Source of the DNA: JAFEDN01 sp963795715
GTDB lineage: Bacteria; Pseudomonadota; Gammaproteobacteria; Coxiellales; Coxiellaceae
Direction: 5' to 3'
DNA: 64,000 bases
Assembly (NCBI GenBank): GCA_963795715.1
Contig: CAWCIY010000002.1
Coordinates: forward strand, 1,488,001-1,552,000
Positions 57,101 to 64,000 of this stretch are shown piece by piece (position 1 is the stretch's first letter; each line of letters starts with the position of its first letter). The notes under the pieces are model-generated. The model was given only the letters and a program-made list of their open reading frames with translations. It did not search any database and was not told the origin of the DNA. The position numbers and the translations under genes are program-made.

Positions 57101-57707
57101 TAACTTTATAAGGTTTAGTTACAATAGCATATATCATCCTTGCTATTTGATATCCTATTATACAAAAATATTCATATTTATATGGAATATCGCCTAATTG
57201 TTGACTGAGCGGGTCGTAAAAATCGGAAAACGAATATAAGCAAGAAATATTATCTGGAGTTATGCAATAAATATTATCGTAATTTTTAAAATTTTCTTGA
57301 ACATGATATTCCAACTGTTTTAAATAATTTTGTGATAATTTATTTTCGTCGTTATATAAATTGCTTGGACATATACAGACGACCCATGGAATATGACAAA
57401 TTTGCGATGCAGCCTGAATTGTTTTTATTAATTCCTCAATATTTTTTTGTAAAGAAATATCCGCAGAAGATAAAAATTTTTTTTCTAAAAAATCTTCGAT
57501 TCTGAATATAATAATATTGGCACATCCATCTTGATTGCTCAGGGTGAGACTAGTAGGATTTAATAATTCTTGAAAAACCTGATTATAAAGAGCCGTTTGC
57601 ACTGTAACAGGTAATAGAGGTTCTAATATTGCTTGTATAGACATTGCCAATAAATCAACCGTGAATGTACCTAAAACAACAATACGATTTTTTTTAAGAT
57701 TATTCAT
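51135..57707 (-). CDS. Nonribosomal peptide synthetase: FkbH-PCP-C-A-MT-PCP
   Basis: A 2190-residue NRPS. Residues about 1-540 are an FkbH-like HAD domain (VIVLDCDNTLWSG at 202-214), which in other systems makes a glyceryl thioester from 1,3-bisphosphoglycerate. PCP1 has its Ser near 644 (LGGSSL). The condensation domain (about 700-1140) keeps HHIIMDG at 835-841. The adenylation domain (about 1160-1610) has YTSGSTGQPKG and NAYGPTETTIC; the specificity residues read DAWTVAAICK, one change from the GrsA Phe code. An N-methyltransferase (about 1640-1900; LLEIGCGSGL, NEMNCFRYDV) is inserted before the last adenylation motif (NGKIDKAAL). PCP2 has its Ser near 2137 (IGGHSL). No thioesterase or reductase domain follows, so release must occur by another enzyme. 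Predicted product: an N-methyl, possibly beta-hydroxy, Phe-type residue capped with a glycerate-derived unit. Confidence 0.92.
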   Translation of the reverse strand: MNNLKKNRIVVLGTFTVDLLAMSIQAILEPLLPVTVQTALYNQVFQELLNPTSLTLSNQDGCANIIIFRIEDFLEKKFLSSADISLQKNIEELIKTIQAASQICHIPWVVCICPSNLYNDENKLSQNYLKQLEYHVQENFKNYDNIYCITPDNISCLYSFSDFYDPLSQQLGDIPYKYEYFCIIGYQIARMIYAIVTKPYKVIVLDCDNTLWSGICGEDRLEDIRIYPYQLEFQKLLLEQIQAGMLLCLCSKNNEEDVKRIFQSHPDMILKLENFVGLKINWKEKSSNIYELSCQLNLNLDSFIFIDDNAMECAEVSSRFPQILTLQLPKNSKKMQNVLQNFWAFDHPKVTAEDYQRTAFYQQEMNRSKLKEQSNSLRDFIEKLKLNIQFEVIEKRHNTRISQLIKRCNQFNFTQTTEKDLWELLKNRSVTGYIITVHDRYGEYGESGIVLIQVIDGVISIKTLLLSCRVLGKGVEHRIVAFLGKMAKEIFNISTLQFYFSKSKRNLPAQYFFSDLCQLPSAKIEKIDEISSIVIIKFEDAEQLTYAPTSAANQHDAASEHPVSTNGQKEKTLIYYATFLDDLKNLIDIVRSYQKERQGQPQSKVPYFSPQNSDEEYLQKVFEKILHIKKIGIDDDFFSLGGSSLMGTLLIAEICHFYSIYLTIDVLFEAPTIRKLAKIICENKADLNFRLDPISALPRYDGQIIPLSFAQQRIWFLDQLHPFSALYNTFIAFEFSGAVDETAIVKSFDSLVERHESLRTIFLVKSGIPYQQIHSKLNCGFKVEIEDVSEKFDDEIRQKVYEMAQQPFDLKITPLLRVILLRHRQDRYFLLFCSHHIIMDGRSFNILMTEFSKLYSIYHRNETALSWVRPQIQYADFSVWQRNRLEGALRQRQLAYWTEQLANLSELDFPTDFIRSENTGTTGKRIPFRFDQSLLNKLRMLSRQAKVTLFTTILSAYAILLSKYTEKTDIVIGTPIAGRQYPGVENMIGHFINILILRLNLSGNPDFLTLLERNHHTVLDAYTHQDLPFEELVKQLNPNRQITQNPLTQIMLVFQESDYEIIKIPDIKMTKVFSDNDQLLLLADYDHAKLDITMDIQVTAQGLEGLIEYNSCLYSEKTIAGIIRHFHNILLAIVNDPKHPCSTISILDRDEHQKMLFEWNQTMTHYPCQATVTRLFEEKTRTQPDHIAIIFYDQQITYRLLNQKANQLACYLQTKNVRAQMLVAVLLNRNIDLVVAILAIFKLGAVYLPISPDLPKGHVQYLIEDSQVGVVLTHQSLFEQTKDCFNQYSFLKILMIDRLESLDCTEKNNRMDVNLISRVTPHHIAAMIYTSGSTGQPKGVLIRHQGLVNTICAQIQYLNITPHSHVMQVASISFDAALWDILGALVSGATLCLVNQEDILNTYRFVELLREQHITLMTVTPSYLSALPKVDLPELKTLVVAGESCPLALVKDWAKNRQFVNAYGPTETTICATMATLTTETDLVTIGQPIANTQVYVLNQDLQSMPVGVPGELYIAGDGLTQGYHQRNELNKQAFISNPFSLVPGAKMYKTGDRVRWLPNGQLEYMGRDDDLVKIRGIRTELNAITHVLQEHPLISQATIALQDYLLGEQRLIAYVVLRRAKEEILLNRQHMNHWQTLYNDLYAGEEEPSTEGWESSYTHQPISCVEMQEWIKNAVDRITALSPNKLLEIGCGSGLLVQRIAPFCREYTATDFSQNALNVLKAYCCSHPSLQHVRLKQRPAHEFSKEEKNSYDTIVLNSVIQYFPHIDYLIEVLDQCVIMLESSGQIFIGDVRNLNYQTAFHSDVQFYKLKKSQYAHNLTLDQWRQQIQSQIIRDPELVIAPDFFYWYAKHNPKITQVTIELRRGIYFNEMNCFRYDVVLHVGKPVVSHTLEQKNKHYDWQKDKPNLQKIEEQLKKSDYNVVIHHVPNQRIDRAILLKNILLLDSGQPALPIIESYLQTHSLEAFDPEFFWKLGEKFSYHTLVTFSQNQENGMDIVYIHKNHIKNSIDFLNQAVNTIKPAKIIDDDEYHHYANFPMNITASKLLTKQMQDFLRQRLPSHMIPVVFIPLEKMPMTINGKIDKAALPNANLFFTPIHLPYPVVDEINPESRLRKIFSETLNLPLEQIGDEDSFFDIGGHSLLAIKLIKDIEASFSTDFSIRDLFKASSIREIVAVMQMKKKVMPDVSLSLTN

Positions 57708-57862
57708 GACCCTACCACTAAAGTTTCTATGGGAAAATTATTCCAACCATTTGCCGAAGTTTCAACTCCCATTATATAATAATTTGGTGGTAGTTTTTCT
57801 GGTTTATTTTGCATTAAAAAACCAATTTAAATTATTTTTTATACTTCAAGGCGTTAAAAACA

Positions 57863-59450
57863 ATGTCAGATAGTGATGATCAAAAAGAACATGATTTATT
57901 TTTAAAAATCATGGAAGTAGGACGTATTCCTATGTTCTTTTTAACGCTTGAGTTAATAATCAATAAAGCCAGCCCCTATATAAGTATTTTATTCAATATA
58001 CCCCCTGAAAAAATCATAAATCAGTTTTATCCTAATTTCTGCCGAAATTATTATCTAAAAGATTTAGTTTCATCCCATCTGACAACCCTAAAAGCTCATC
58101 CTGAAAAAATAATTGAACAAGCTGAGGTAGTGCCTATCGAAAATGCTAAACCACGTTCATACCATGTTCATTGGCAATTATTTTATGCTTTCAATAAAAG
58201 CAAAGAGGCTATAGGATACGTCCTTTTAGGAAAAGATATTACTACTATTTATGAACAACAAATGTATCTTGAAAATATTATCTCTTGTTTACCAGGAAGT
58301 ATTTACTGGAAGGATCGGCAAGGGGTGTATTTAGGCTGTAACGAAGTGGTAGTTCGGATGGCGGGGGTGAATTCTTCTGAAGAAATTATTGGAAAAACTG
58401 ACTTTGATCTTTGTTGGAGTAATACGGCAGAACAAGTGACTAAAGATGAACAAGAAATTATGAATAGCGGCATTGCTAAGGAGCTTGAGATTACTGGCAC
58501 TTTATCTGATGGAACTATAGCCACTTTTCTCACTACCAAAACCCCTCTTCGAGACTATGAGGGGAATGTTGTGGGTATTATCGCTAACTCATTAGATATC
58601 ACACAACGTAAACAGATGGAAATAGAGTTGAAATTAGCTAAAGAAAAAGCAGAAAAAGCGCAAAAAGCTGAAGAAGAACTCAAAAAGACAAAATACCAAT
58701 TAGAAGGTGCTAAATTAATTAGTGGCTCTATTGCGCATGAAATTCGAACACCATTAGCCACAATCAAATCGGGAATATTGGGTATTGATAACATGTTTTC
58801 TAAACTAATTGCTATTAATCAATTTGCACGTGATAAAAATTTACCCGTTCAAACCATGACGGATAAAGAAATAGCCAGTGTCAAAAAGGCATTCAATTGG
58901 ATTGAATAAAAAGTAGATCAATCAAATATTATCATTAATATGTTGCTCACTAAGTTACAAAGCATCAATTTTGAGTTTTCTGAATTCACTGTTTGTATCT
59001 GCTAGTCAATGTATACAAAATGCCATTAAAGAATTTGTTTTACCTGATAATATGGTCAATAAATTGATTTTTAAGAAAGACAATGATTTTAAATTCATGG
59101 GTAATAGTACTTTAATAATGCATGTTATTATGAACTTAATTAAAAATGCAATTTTTTATATTTTAAAAGCAGGCAAGGGTGAGATTATAATATGGCTGGA
59201 ACGGCACGATAAACATAATGAAATTCATTTTAAAGATACTGGAACAGGCATTTCTCCACAAGTTTTACCTCATATATTTGATTCTTTTTTTACCACTGAA
59301 TCATCTACCGGCACAGGAGTTGGTTTGGCTTTCAGCAAAATGGTTATGCAGTCTCATCAAGGTAAAATTGAATGTTTATCTGAAGAGGGAGAATATACTG
59401 AATTTATACTTTCATTTCCTAAATTGGACAAAGAACAACGTAAAGTATAA
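57863..59450 (+). pseudogene. PAS-domain sensor histidine kinase, broken
   Basis: Residues 1-348 (to TAA 58907-58909) contain two PAS-like segments (the second around SIYWKDRQGVYLGCN), a coiled coil and the H box SIAHEIRTPLATIK with the phospho-accepting His. In the same frame past the stop, KVDQSNIIINMLLTKLQ continues the dimerisation helix. Near 58995 the frame shifts, and 58971-59450 encodes the ATPase domain (NLIKNA, DTGTGI, GTGVGLAF). One nonsense codon and one frameshift therefore separate sensor and ATPase. The gene is divergent from the NRPS gene with 155 bases between, so it may once have regulated it. Confidence 0.8.
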
Positions 59451-59515
59451 TATTTATTTGGAATTAGGTTTTGTAAAAGCAATTTTGCAAAAAATATAAT
59501 ATACAAGGAGTTAAT

Positions 59516-60512
59516 ATGTCTATTATCGCTTGTTGTAGCTTTCCTACGACATTACTCGTTTTGGACGATGATCAAGGTTTGTTGGATAATATTCAATCTG
59601 CATTGTCATGGTAAATATAAATGTATCTGCACCAGTGATCCCTGTTAAAGCACATCATATTTTAAACAAAAATCGTGAATGGACTAAATCTTTATTAGAA
59701 AAAGGTGTCTCACAAGTTTATCCAGCAAGATGATACTTCAATATTTTCTGTTAGTATGGATGTTTCTTTGCTTAAAAAGCAAATTTATAATCCAGACCGA
59801 TTTAAGCATATTGCAATTGCTATTGTGGACTATGATATGCCAAAGAAAAATGGATTAGAATTTATTCGAGAGCTGAACGATTCGCAAATTAAAGTGATTA
59901 TGTTAACAGGTAAAGCGACACAAGATACAGTCATTAAAGCTTTTAATGATAAGGAAATTCATCGCTATGTATCGAAAGGAGATCCTGATTATTTAAAAAA
60001 AGTTTCTCAATACATTAATGAGCTACAAGCTGAATTTTTCTTTGATTTCTCAAAATTTATTTTAGATTCTATTAAAGAAAGTGAAAATAAGGTTTTCGAA
60101 AATAAATCATTTATTGATCTTTTTAATAAGATTGTTCGAGAAAATGAAATTATTGAATATTATCTTTTAGACGAATCCGGAAGTTTTTTAATGCTGGACG
60201 CAGCAGGCAATAATCAAATTTGGCTTATTATCAAATCTAAAAAGGATATGCAGCATTTTTATGAGATTGCACAGGATGATCCTGACTTGTTGCCTGCAGA
60301 AACATTAAAAAAATTGAAAGAATCACAAGATATTAACGCATTTTAAAACATCCAAAGAATCCTCTTCTCCTGCTAACTCATGGCATTTTTTAGAGGCTCA
60401 GCCGTTAGATGAAAAGAAAGAATTTTATTATGCAATTGCTAAAAATGATAAGCATTTCCAAATGAAGCGCTCAGATATCAAATCCTATCAAGAATTTTTA
60501 AATCAGGAGTAG
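59516..60512 (+). pseudogene. Response regulator, multiply frameshifted
   Basis: ATG 59516 after AAGGAG reads MSIIACCSFPTTLLVLDDDQ, the first receiver strand with its acidic cluster, and stops at 59612. Homology goes on in other frames: GKYKCIC, then PVKAHHILNKNREW, then from about 59705 SHKFIQQDD... with the phospho-Asp strand AIAIVDYDMPKKNGLEF and VIMLTGKAT, to 60346. The last segment (KTSKESSSPANSW to 60512) is in yet another frame. At least four shifts make this a clear pseudogene. It follows the broken kinase and was its likely partner. Confidence 0.8.
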
Positions 60513-60568
60513 TAATTTTTTATAACTTTCATAGAGTCTGTTTAAGATTCATTAATTACTTATCGTTA

Positions 60569-60859
60569 TTAATTTACTGAAAAATTAATCAACTGCAACC
60601 CATTTGCCGATTGGGAAGCCATATATTGAATTAATGTTAATTCCCAAAGGTGGTCTATACACTTTTCAGGAAACTGGCTAACGAAATCTTTATCCAGACG
60701 AGGTTTATGCTTTTCAGCAAGTTGGCTCCAGTAAACCTTGGCATCCTTATGCCAAGGATATAGTCCCTCTTTAAAAGCCTTGTAATCGTCGTCACCCTTT
60801 TCCCTACTAAAAAGATCCAGAGTAGAAGACATGGGCAAATCTAAAATAGGTGATGACAT
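60569..60859 (-). CDS. Hypothetical protein (96 aa)
   Basis: Begins MSSPILDLPMSSTLDLFSRE and contains a Trp-rich helical segment (KVYWSQLAEKHKP, then CIDHLWELTLIQYM). It looks like the N-terminal part of a longer protein that is cut here. AAGGAT precedes the ATG. First of a set of small minus-strand genes typical of a mobile element. Confidence 0.4.
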   Translation of the reverse strand: MSSPILDLPMSSTLDLFSREKGDDDYKAFKEGLYPWHKDAKVYWSQLAEKHKPRLDKDFVSQFPEKCIDHLWELTLIQYMASQSANGLQLINFSVN

Positions 60860-60946
60860 AGGTTATCCTTATTCAAATTGTTTTTAACCATTCGAAAGAA
60901 ATCTGCAAAAGTTTCCATCATTTTGCTTTTCAAAAAAAGATCTCTT

Positions 60947-61201
60947 TCATTCATTTAAATCAAACTCTTCCGGTGTTTGAACACAAAGCACATCACCATA
61001 AAAATAAATAGCAAAAAATGGGTTTCTCGGCAAATTTAAAAGACGCCCTTCCTCATTACCTAAATAAATTTGATTCTCACGGCGATGAATCACTTCAATG
61101 TAACCACCGACGCATTTTTGCATCAGCGCCAGACTTTCTTTAGGATCCGCAGGGATTTCAATTTTTTGAACCGTTCCATCTGTTTTATACCAAGTGGCCA
61201 C
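60947..61201 (-). CDS. DUF3846-like small protein
   Basis: An 84-residue protein starting at GTG 61201 with AAGGAG 6 bases upstream. The pattern GGYIEVIHRR, NEEGRLLNLPRNP and GDVLCV is that of DUF3846 proteins, which occur on plasmids, phages and integrative elements. Biochemical function unknown. Confidence 0.6.
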   Translation of the reverse strand: MATWYKTDGTVQKIEIPADPKESLALMQKCVGGYIEVIHRRENQIYLGNEEGRLLNLPRNPFFAIYFYGDVLCVQTPEEFDLNE

Positions 61202-61330
61202 CTTTAACTCCTTGCTTCTGGATTTGAAAAAATTTTAGCCCATCGCAGAACCTATTTAAACACTCAAAGTGAATGGGTTGCAATCCAACTACAGAAAACC
61301 AACCCAACAACCAATGCCATCTCTCACGGA

Positions 61331-61555
61331 TCAACCTCTAATGAAAGGGGCGTATTTTCGTAACCTATTCGCAATTTTTTGCTCTAAATTGCAAAATTTT
61401 ACCTTTAATAAATTCATCACCTGTACCTCATCACAATCACCGATCACAAATTTTTCGATATCCTCATTGATCTGCTTCCGGTATTCGCTGAAGATTTCAT
61501 CACAGTCATGCGCCACTTGAATCATAGATCGAGTTAACTTGATGTTAGCGCTCAT
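61331..61555 (-). CDS. Small helical hypothetical protein (74 aa)
   Basis: Starts MSANIKLTRSMIQVAHDCDE at ATG 61555, which overlaps the end of the upstream 52-codon ORF by 11 bases. AGGAG lies within that ORF in front of it. The protein is helical and charged. No family recognised. Confidence 0.5.
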   Translation of the reverse strand: MSANIKLTRSMIQVAHDCDEIFSEYRKQINEDIEKFVIGDCDEVQVMNLLKVKFCNLEQKIANRLRKYAPFIRG

Positions 61556-61703
61556 TTTGATTCTCCTCGGCAGGTTTTTCCCTATCGATTTCTATATCAA
61601 CATCCGTACCCAACCCAGCTTCAGGTTCTTCCGGTCTTAGCTCTGGGCACTCCTGATAGAAACCTTCCATATAATCCTCTAAATGAAGCGTTAAATAAGC
61701 CAT
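61545..61703 (-). CDS. Small acidic ORF (52 aa)
   Basis: ATG 61703 follows GGAG and encodes MAYLTLHLEDYMEGFYQECP followed by a Glu/Pro/Asp-rich tail. It overlaps the start of the next gene by 11 bases, which supports translation as part of the same small operon. No family recognised. Confidence 0.5.
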   Translation of the reverse strand: MAYLTLHLEDYMEGFYQECPELRPEEPEAGLGTDVDIEIDREKPAEENQNER

Positions 61704-61806
61704 TTTTTACTCCTTTCTTAACATAGATTCAACACGATCAAAGGTTTTACCCTGATCTCTTTCCTTATCCTGGGTAGATCACACCACCCAGAGGATTTCA
61801 CCATTT

Positions 61807-62242
61807 TTATGCGGTCACTCTGCGATGGGCAACCTCTTCTTCCGTTGCCCGGCTACCATAAACCGAACGAATTTTTTCCATCTTCCACGATTGACGATTA
61901 CGCGATCTATATTGCTCAGGCCGAAAATACCAACGCTGTTTATGCGGCGACCACAGAAAATGAGCGGATTTCAACGCTTCTTTATGGGGCCGGGTATCAC
62001 CGCTCACCCAAATCCACGCGCCACATATTTCAATGTCCAATCCTAATCCTCTAATGGCGTTTAATGCGGTATTAAAGGCTTCACCGTAATCCGAGGTATC
62101 GCCGGTAGGATCTTCATGATTGATTTTATTGTCGGCATACGCCTGCTTGAGCACTTCGTAAGCGGCGTTAATCAACTGCATCATCTCCAACCCTGCCGGA
62201 TTATGATCCGGGTGGTATTTAGCGGCAGCGCGCCGATAGGCA
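61807..62242 (-). pseudogene. J-domain (DnaJ-like) protein cut at its 5' end
   Basis: The reading frame keeps helix II-III of a J domain: AYRRAAAKYHPDHNPAG with the HPD motif that stimulates DnaK ATPase, then LINAAYEVLKQAY. About 100 further residues (WIWVSGDTRPHKEALK, WSPHKQRWYFRP) resemble plasmid-borne DnaJ-like proteins. Helix I is missing. Upstream of AYRRAA the frame passes into a 26-bp palindrome and unrelated bases, so the original start was lost by insertion or rearrangement. The open frame runs back to 62319 but that part is not homologous. Confidence 0.65.
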
Positions 62243-62268
62243 ATTATATGCAAAGCTTTGCATATAAT
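62243..62268. repeat. Perfect 26-bp palindrome at gene break
   Basis: The two 13-base arms start ATTATATG and meet at AAGCTT. It sits exactly where the J-domain gene loses homology, about 135 bases before the recombinase start. It could be a terminal hairpin of the adjoining IS91-type element, or a junction left by recombination. Confidence 0.8.
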
Positions 62269-62403
62269 GGCTTGAACGAAGCCGCTAGCGCGGCAGCGAA
62301 TGAGTCGATTTCCGAGCACTTCCAGCCCATTTATTAGGTTCCTAAGCTCCCAACTTATAATTGTAACTCCGTTTTTTTAACTAAACTAAAAGGAGTTATT
62401 TTT

Positions 62404-63236
62404 ATGAGTCAACTACGTCAAGACATGATTAATGCCATGCAACTTCGGAACTTTTCTGAAAATACACAGAAGTCATACGTTACTGTTATAAAACAATTGG
62501 CCGGTTATTACAAGCGTTCGCCAGCAAACATTACTGATGAGGATGCGCAAAATTATATTCTGTATCTTGTCAACGAAAAAAAATTATCCTGGAGTTCCTG
62601 TCATGTGGTCGTCAGCGCTATCCGATTTTTTTATAAAATTATACTTAAAAAAAATCAGGATAGTTTTTATGTTCCCTTCGCTAAGAAAGAACAGCACTTG
62701 CCTGATATTTTAACCCGGGATGAAATTAAAACCTTATTCAGTGTGACCAAAAATCATAAGCATCATGCCATTTTCATGCTAGCCTATAGCGCAGGTTTAA
62801 GAGTCAGTGAAATTGTTCACTTAACGATTCAGGATATCGACAGTCAAGCCCATGTGATTTGCATCAAGCAAAGCAAAGGAAAAAAAGATCGGTATGTGCC
62901 CTTATCTCCCATTTTATTGGCCGAACTACGGCAGTATTGGAAACGCTATAAACCTTCTCATTGGTTATTTCCTGGGTGTGACCCTCGAAAACCCATGACT
63001 CGAGATGGGGCGGGAGATGCCTTCAAGAAAGCAAAAATAAAAGCTCATATTAGCAAAAAGGTGTCCATACATTCGCTAAGGCACAGTTCGCAACGCACAT
63101 GCTGGAGAATGGAACAGATATTATGAATATCAAGCAACTCTTGGGGCATAGTTCCATCAGTAGTACTTTGCGTTATACGCGCATATCTAAACAACGGGTG
63201 AGCAATATTCCATCGCCATTAGATAGTTTATATTGA
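62404..63236 (+). pseudogene. Tyrosine recombinase accompanying IS91-type transposase, one frameshift
   Basis: The frame 62404-63126 has an N-terminal SAM-like domain (RNFSENTQKSYVTVIKQL), the catalytic Arg in SAGLRVSEI, KGKKDRYVPLS, and HSLRHS. Right after HSLRHS one T is missing relative to the usual HSFATHML coding. The next frame goes on as FATHMLENGTD, LLGHSSISSTLRYTRI (His and Tyr nucleophile) to TGA 63234-63236. Restoring one base gives a complete integrase of about 277 residues. AAGGAG precedes ATG 62404. Its end overlaps the transposase ATG by one base, so the two form a unit. Confidence 0.85.
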
Positions 63237-64000
63237 TGCATTGTGCCCCTGTACCGAGGGGTAATGACAAAGATAACGCACTCAAAAAACCCGCGCTTGA
63301 AGTGGCGGATATTTTTGAGTGTTATGGTGATCGCTATCAACGTCATCATACTGTTTCCTATGAGCAAAAAAAAGTAATTCAGGCTATACGACATTGTCGT
63401 ACAGCCGTCTTAGGTGGCCATGTTGAACAGTGTGAACATTGCGGCGCCATTGACATCAGTTATAACTCTTGTCGTAATCGTCATTGCCCTAAATGTCAGA
63501 CAGTAAAAAAGTTACGCTGGGTTAAGCAGCGCGAGTCGGAGTTATTGCCTGTCCCTTATTTTCATGTGGTTTTTACTTTACCCCATGAATTGAATCCACT
63601 CGTCCTGTCCAACCCAGCACTACTGTATAATTTGCTTTTCAAAGCGGTGAGCGAAACTTTATTAGCCTTCGGTCAAGATCCTAAACGACTGGGTGGTGAA
63701 CTCGGGGCTACTCTGGTACTGCATACCTGGGGACAAAATTTATCGTTACATCCGCATTTGCATTGTATTGTACCTGGTGGTGCGTTAACCCCAGATTCAC
63801 GTTGGGTAATAGCCAAATCCAATTACTTATTTCCTGTCAAAGCCTTGGCAAAACATTTTCGAGCCAATTATTTGAAAGGTTTACAGGAATACTATGCCAA
63901 CAATCAGTTACAGTTCCATGGTGACAGTCAGCAATATGTTTCTTCCACTGAATTTAACAATTTAAAAGAAATACTCTGGAAAAAAAATTGGGTGGTTTAT
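63236..64000 (+). CDS. IS91-family transposase (3' end outside window)
   Basis: ATG 63236 starts a frame that is open to the window edge (255 codons). It shows the N-terminal zinc-binding region (CEHCG, then SYNSCRNRHCPKCQ) and the HUH motif region HPHLHCIVPGGAL of Y2 transposases. These replicate IS elements by rolling circle from one end. The catalytic tyrosines would lie beyond the edge. It overlaps the recombinase stop as TGATG, giving coupled translation. Confidence 0.88.
   Translation, partial: MHCAPVPRGNDKDNALKKPALEVADIFECYGDRYQRHHTVSYEQKKVIQAIRHCRTAVLGGHVEQCEHCGAIDISYNSCRNRHCPKCQTVKKLRWVKQRESELLPVPYFHVVFTLPHELNPLVLSNPALLYNLLFKAVSETLLAFGQDPKRLGGELGATLVLHTWGQNLSLHPHLHCIVPGGALTPDSRWVIAKSNYLFPVKALAKHFRANYLKGLQEYYANNQLQFHGDSQQYVSSTEFNNLKEILWKKNWVVY

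Noticed and set aside
61809..62337. Plus-strand ORFs opposite the J-domain gene
   Set aside because: No ribosome sites and no homology; they are complements of the J-domain frame.

Overview
The window looks like the chromosome of a host-associated gammaproteobacterium, probably of the Legionellales (Legionella/Coxiella/Berkiella-like). This is inferred from SecB and Fis proteins of gammaproteobacterial type, an ankyrin-repeat gene, eukaryote-like receptor and kinase domains, large Ser-rich orphan proteins and many decaying genes. No rRNA or housekeeping marker is present, so the assignment stays tentative.

Positions 1-28.6 kb, all on the minus strand, hold an amplified array of very large membrane proteins. 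Their ectodomains are FG-GAP (integrin alpha-like) repeats in blocks of exactly seven, followed by CSPG/NG2 (cadherin-like) repeats, one membrane helix and a cytoplasmic tail. One member carries a complete eukaryotic TKL-type protein kinase in place of the usual tail. A secB gene and a 1258-residue orphan gene precede one FG-GAP gene. Remnants of the orphan gene's 3' end lie just upstream of three other FG-GAP genes, and a secB fragment overlaps the start of a fourth. I infer that the ancestral unit was secB - orphan - FG-GAP receptor, duplicated several times and partly collapsed by recombination. This is the best candidate for an undescribed system in the window.

Positions 28.8-35.6 kb are an accessory zone: small orphan genes, a RelE/HigB-like toxin with an XRE antitoxin interrupted by an amber codon, an ankyrin protein, a two-gene pair resembling Panacea toxin-antitoxin systems, and a tyrosine integrase whose stop codon lies inside a 3' fragment of a tRNA-Lys(UUU) gene. 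Positions 36.1-40.5 kb hold a tight three-gene defence-like operon: a DNA cytosine-5 methyltransferase, a UvrD-type helicase fused to a RecB-like Fe-S nuclease, and a Vsr endonuclease.

Positions 40.6-49.2 kb contain a broken and an intact copy of fis with a duplicated promoter, a Ser-rich 856-residue orphan, a decayed gene, small ORFs, a hairpin-rich intergenic region and a multi-pass membrane protein. Positions 49.4-57.7 kb encode a small natural-product locus: a CmlA-like diiron beta-hydroxylase and a 2190-residue NRPS (FkbH - carrier - condensation - adenylation with inserted N-methyltransferase - carrier). The adenylation code is almost that of the GrsA Phe domain. A degraded sensor kinase and response regulator lie divergently beside it.

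Positions 60.5-64 kb are mobile-element debris: small DUF3846-like and orphan genes, a J-domain gene cut at its 5' end by a 26-bp palindrome, a tyrosine recombinase with one frameshift, and the start of an IS91-family transposase running off the window.
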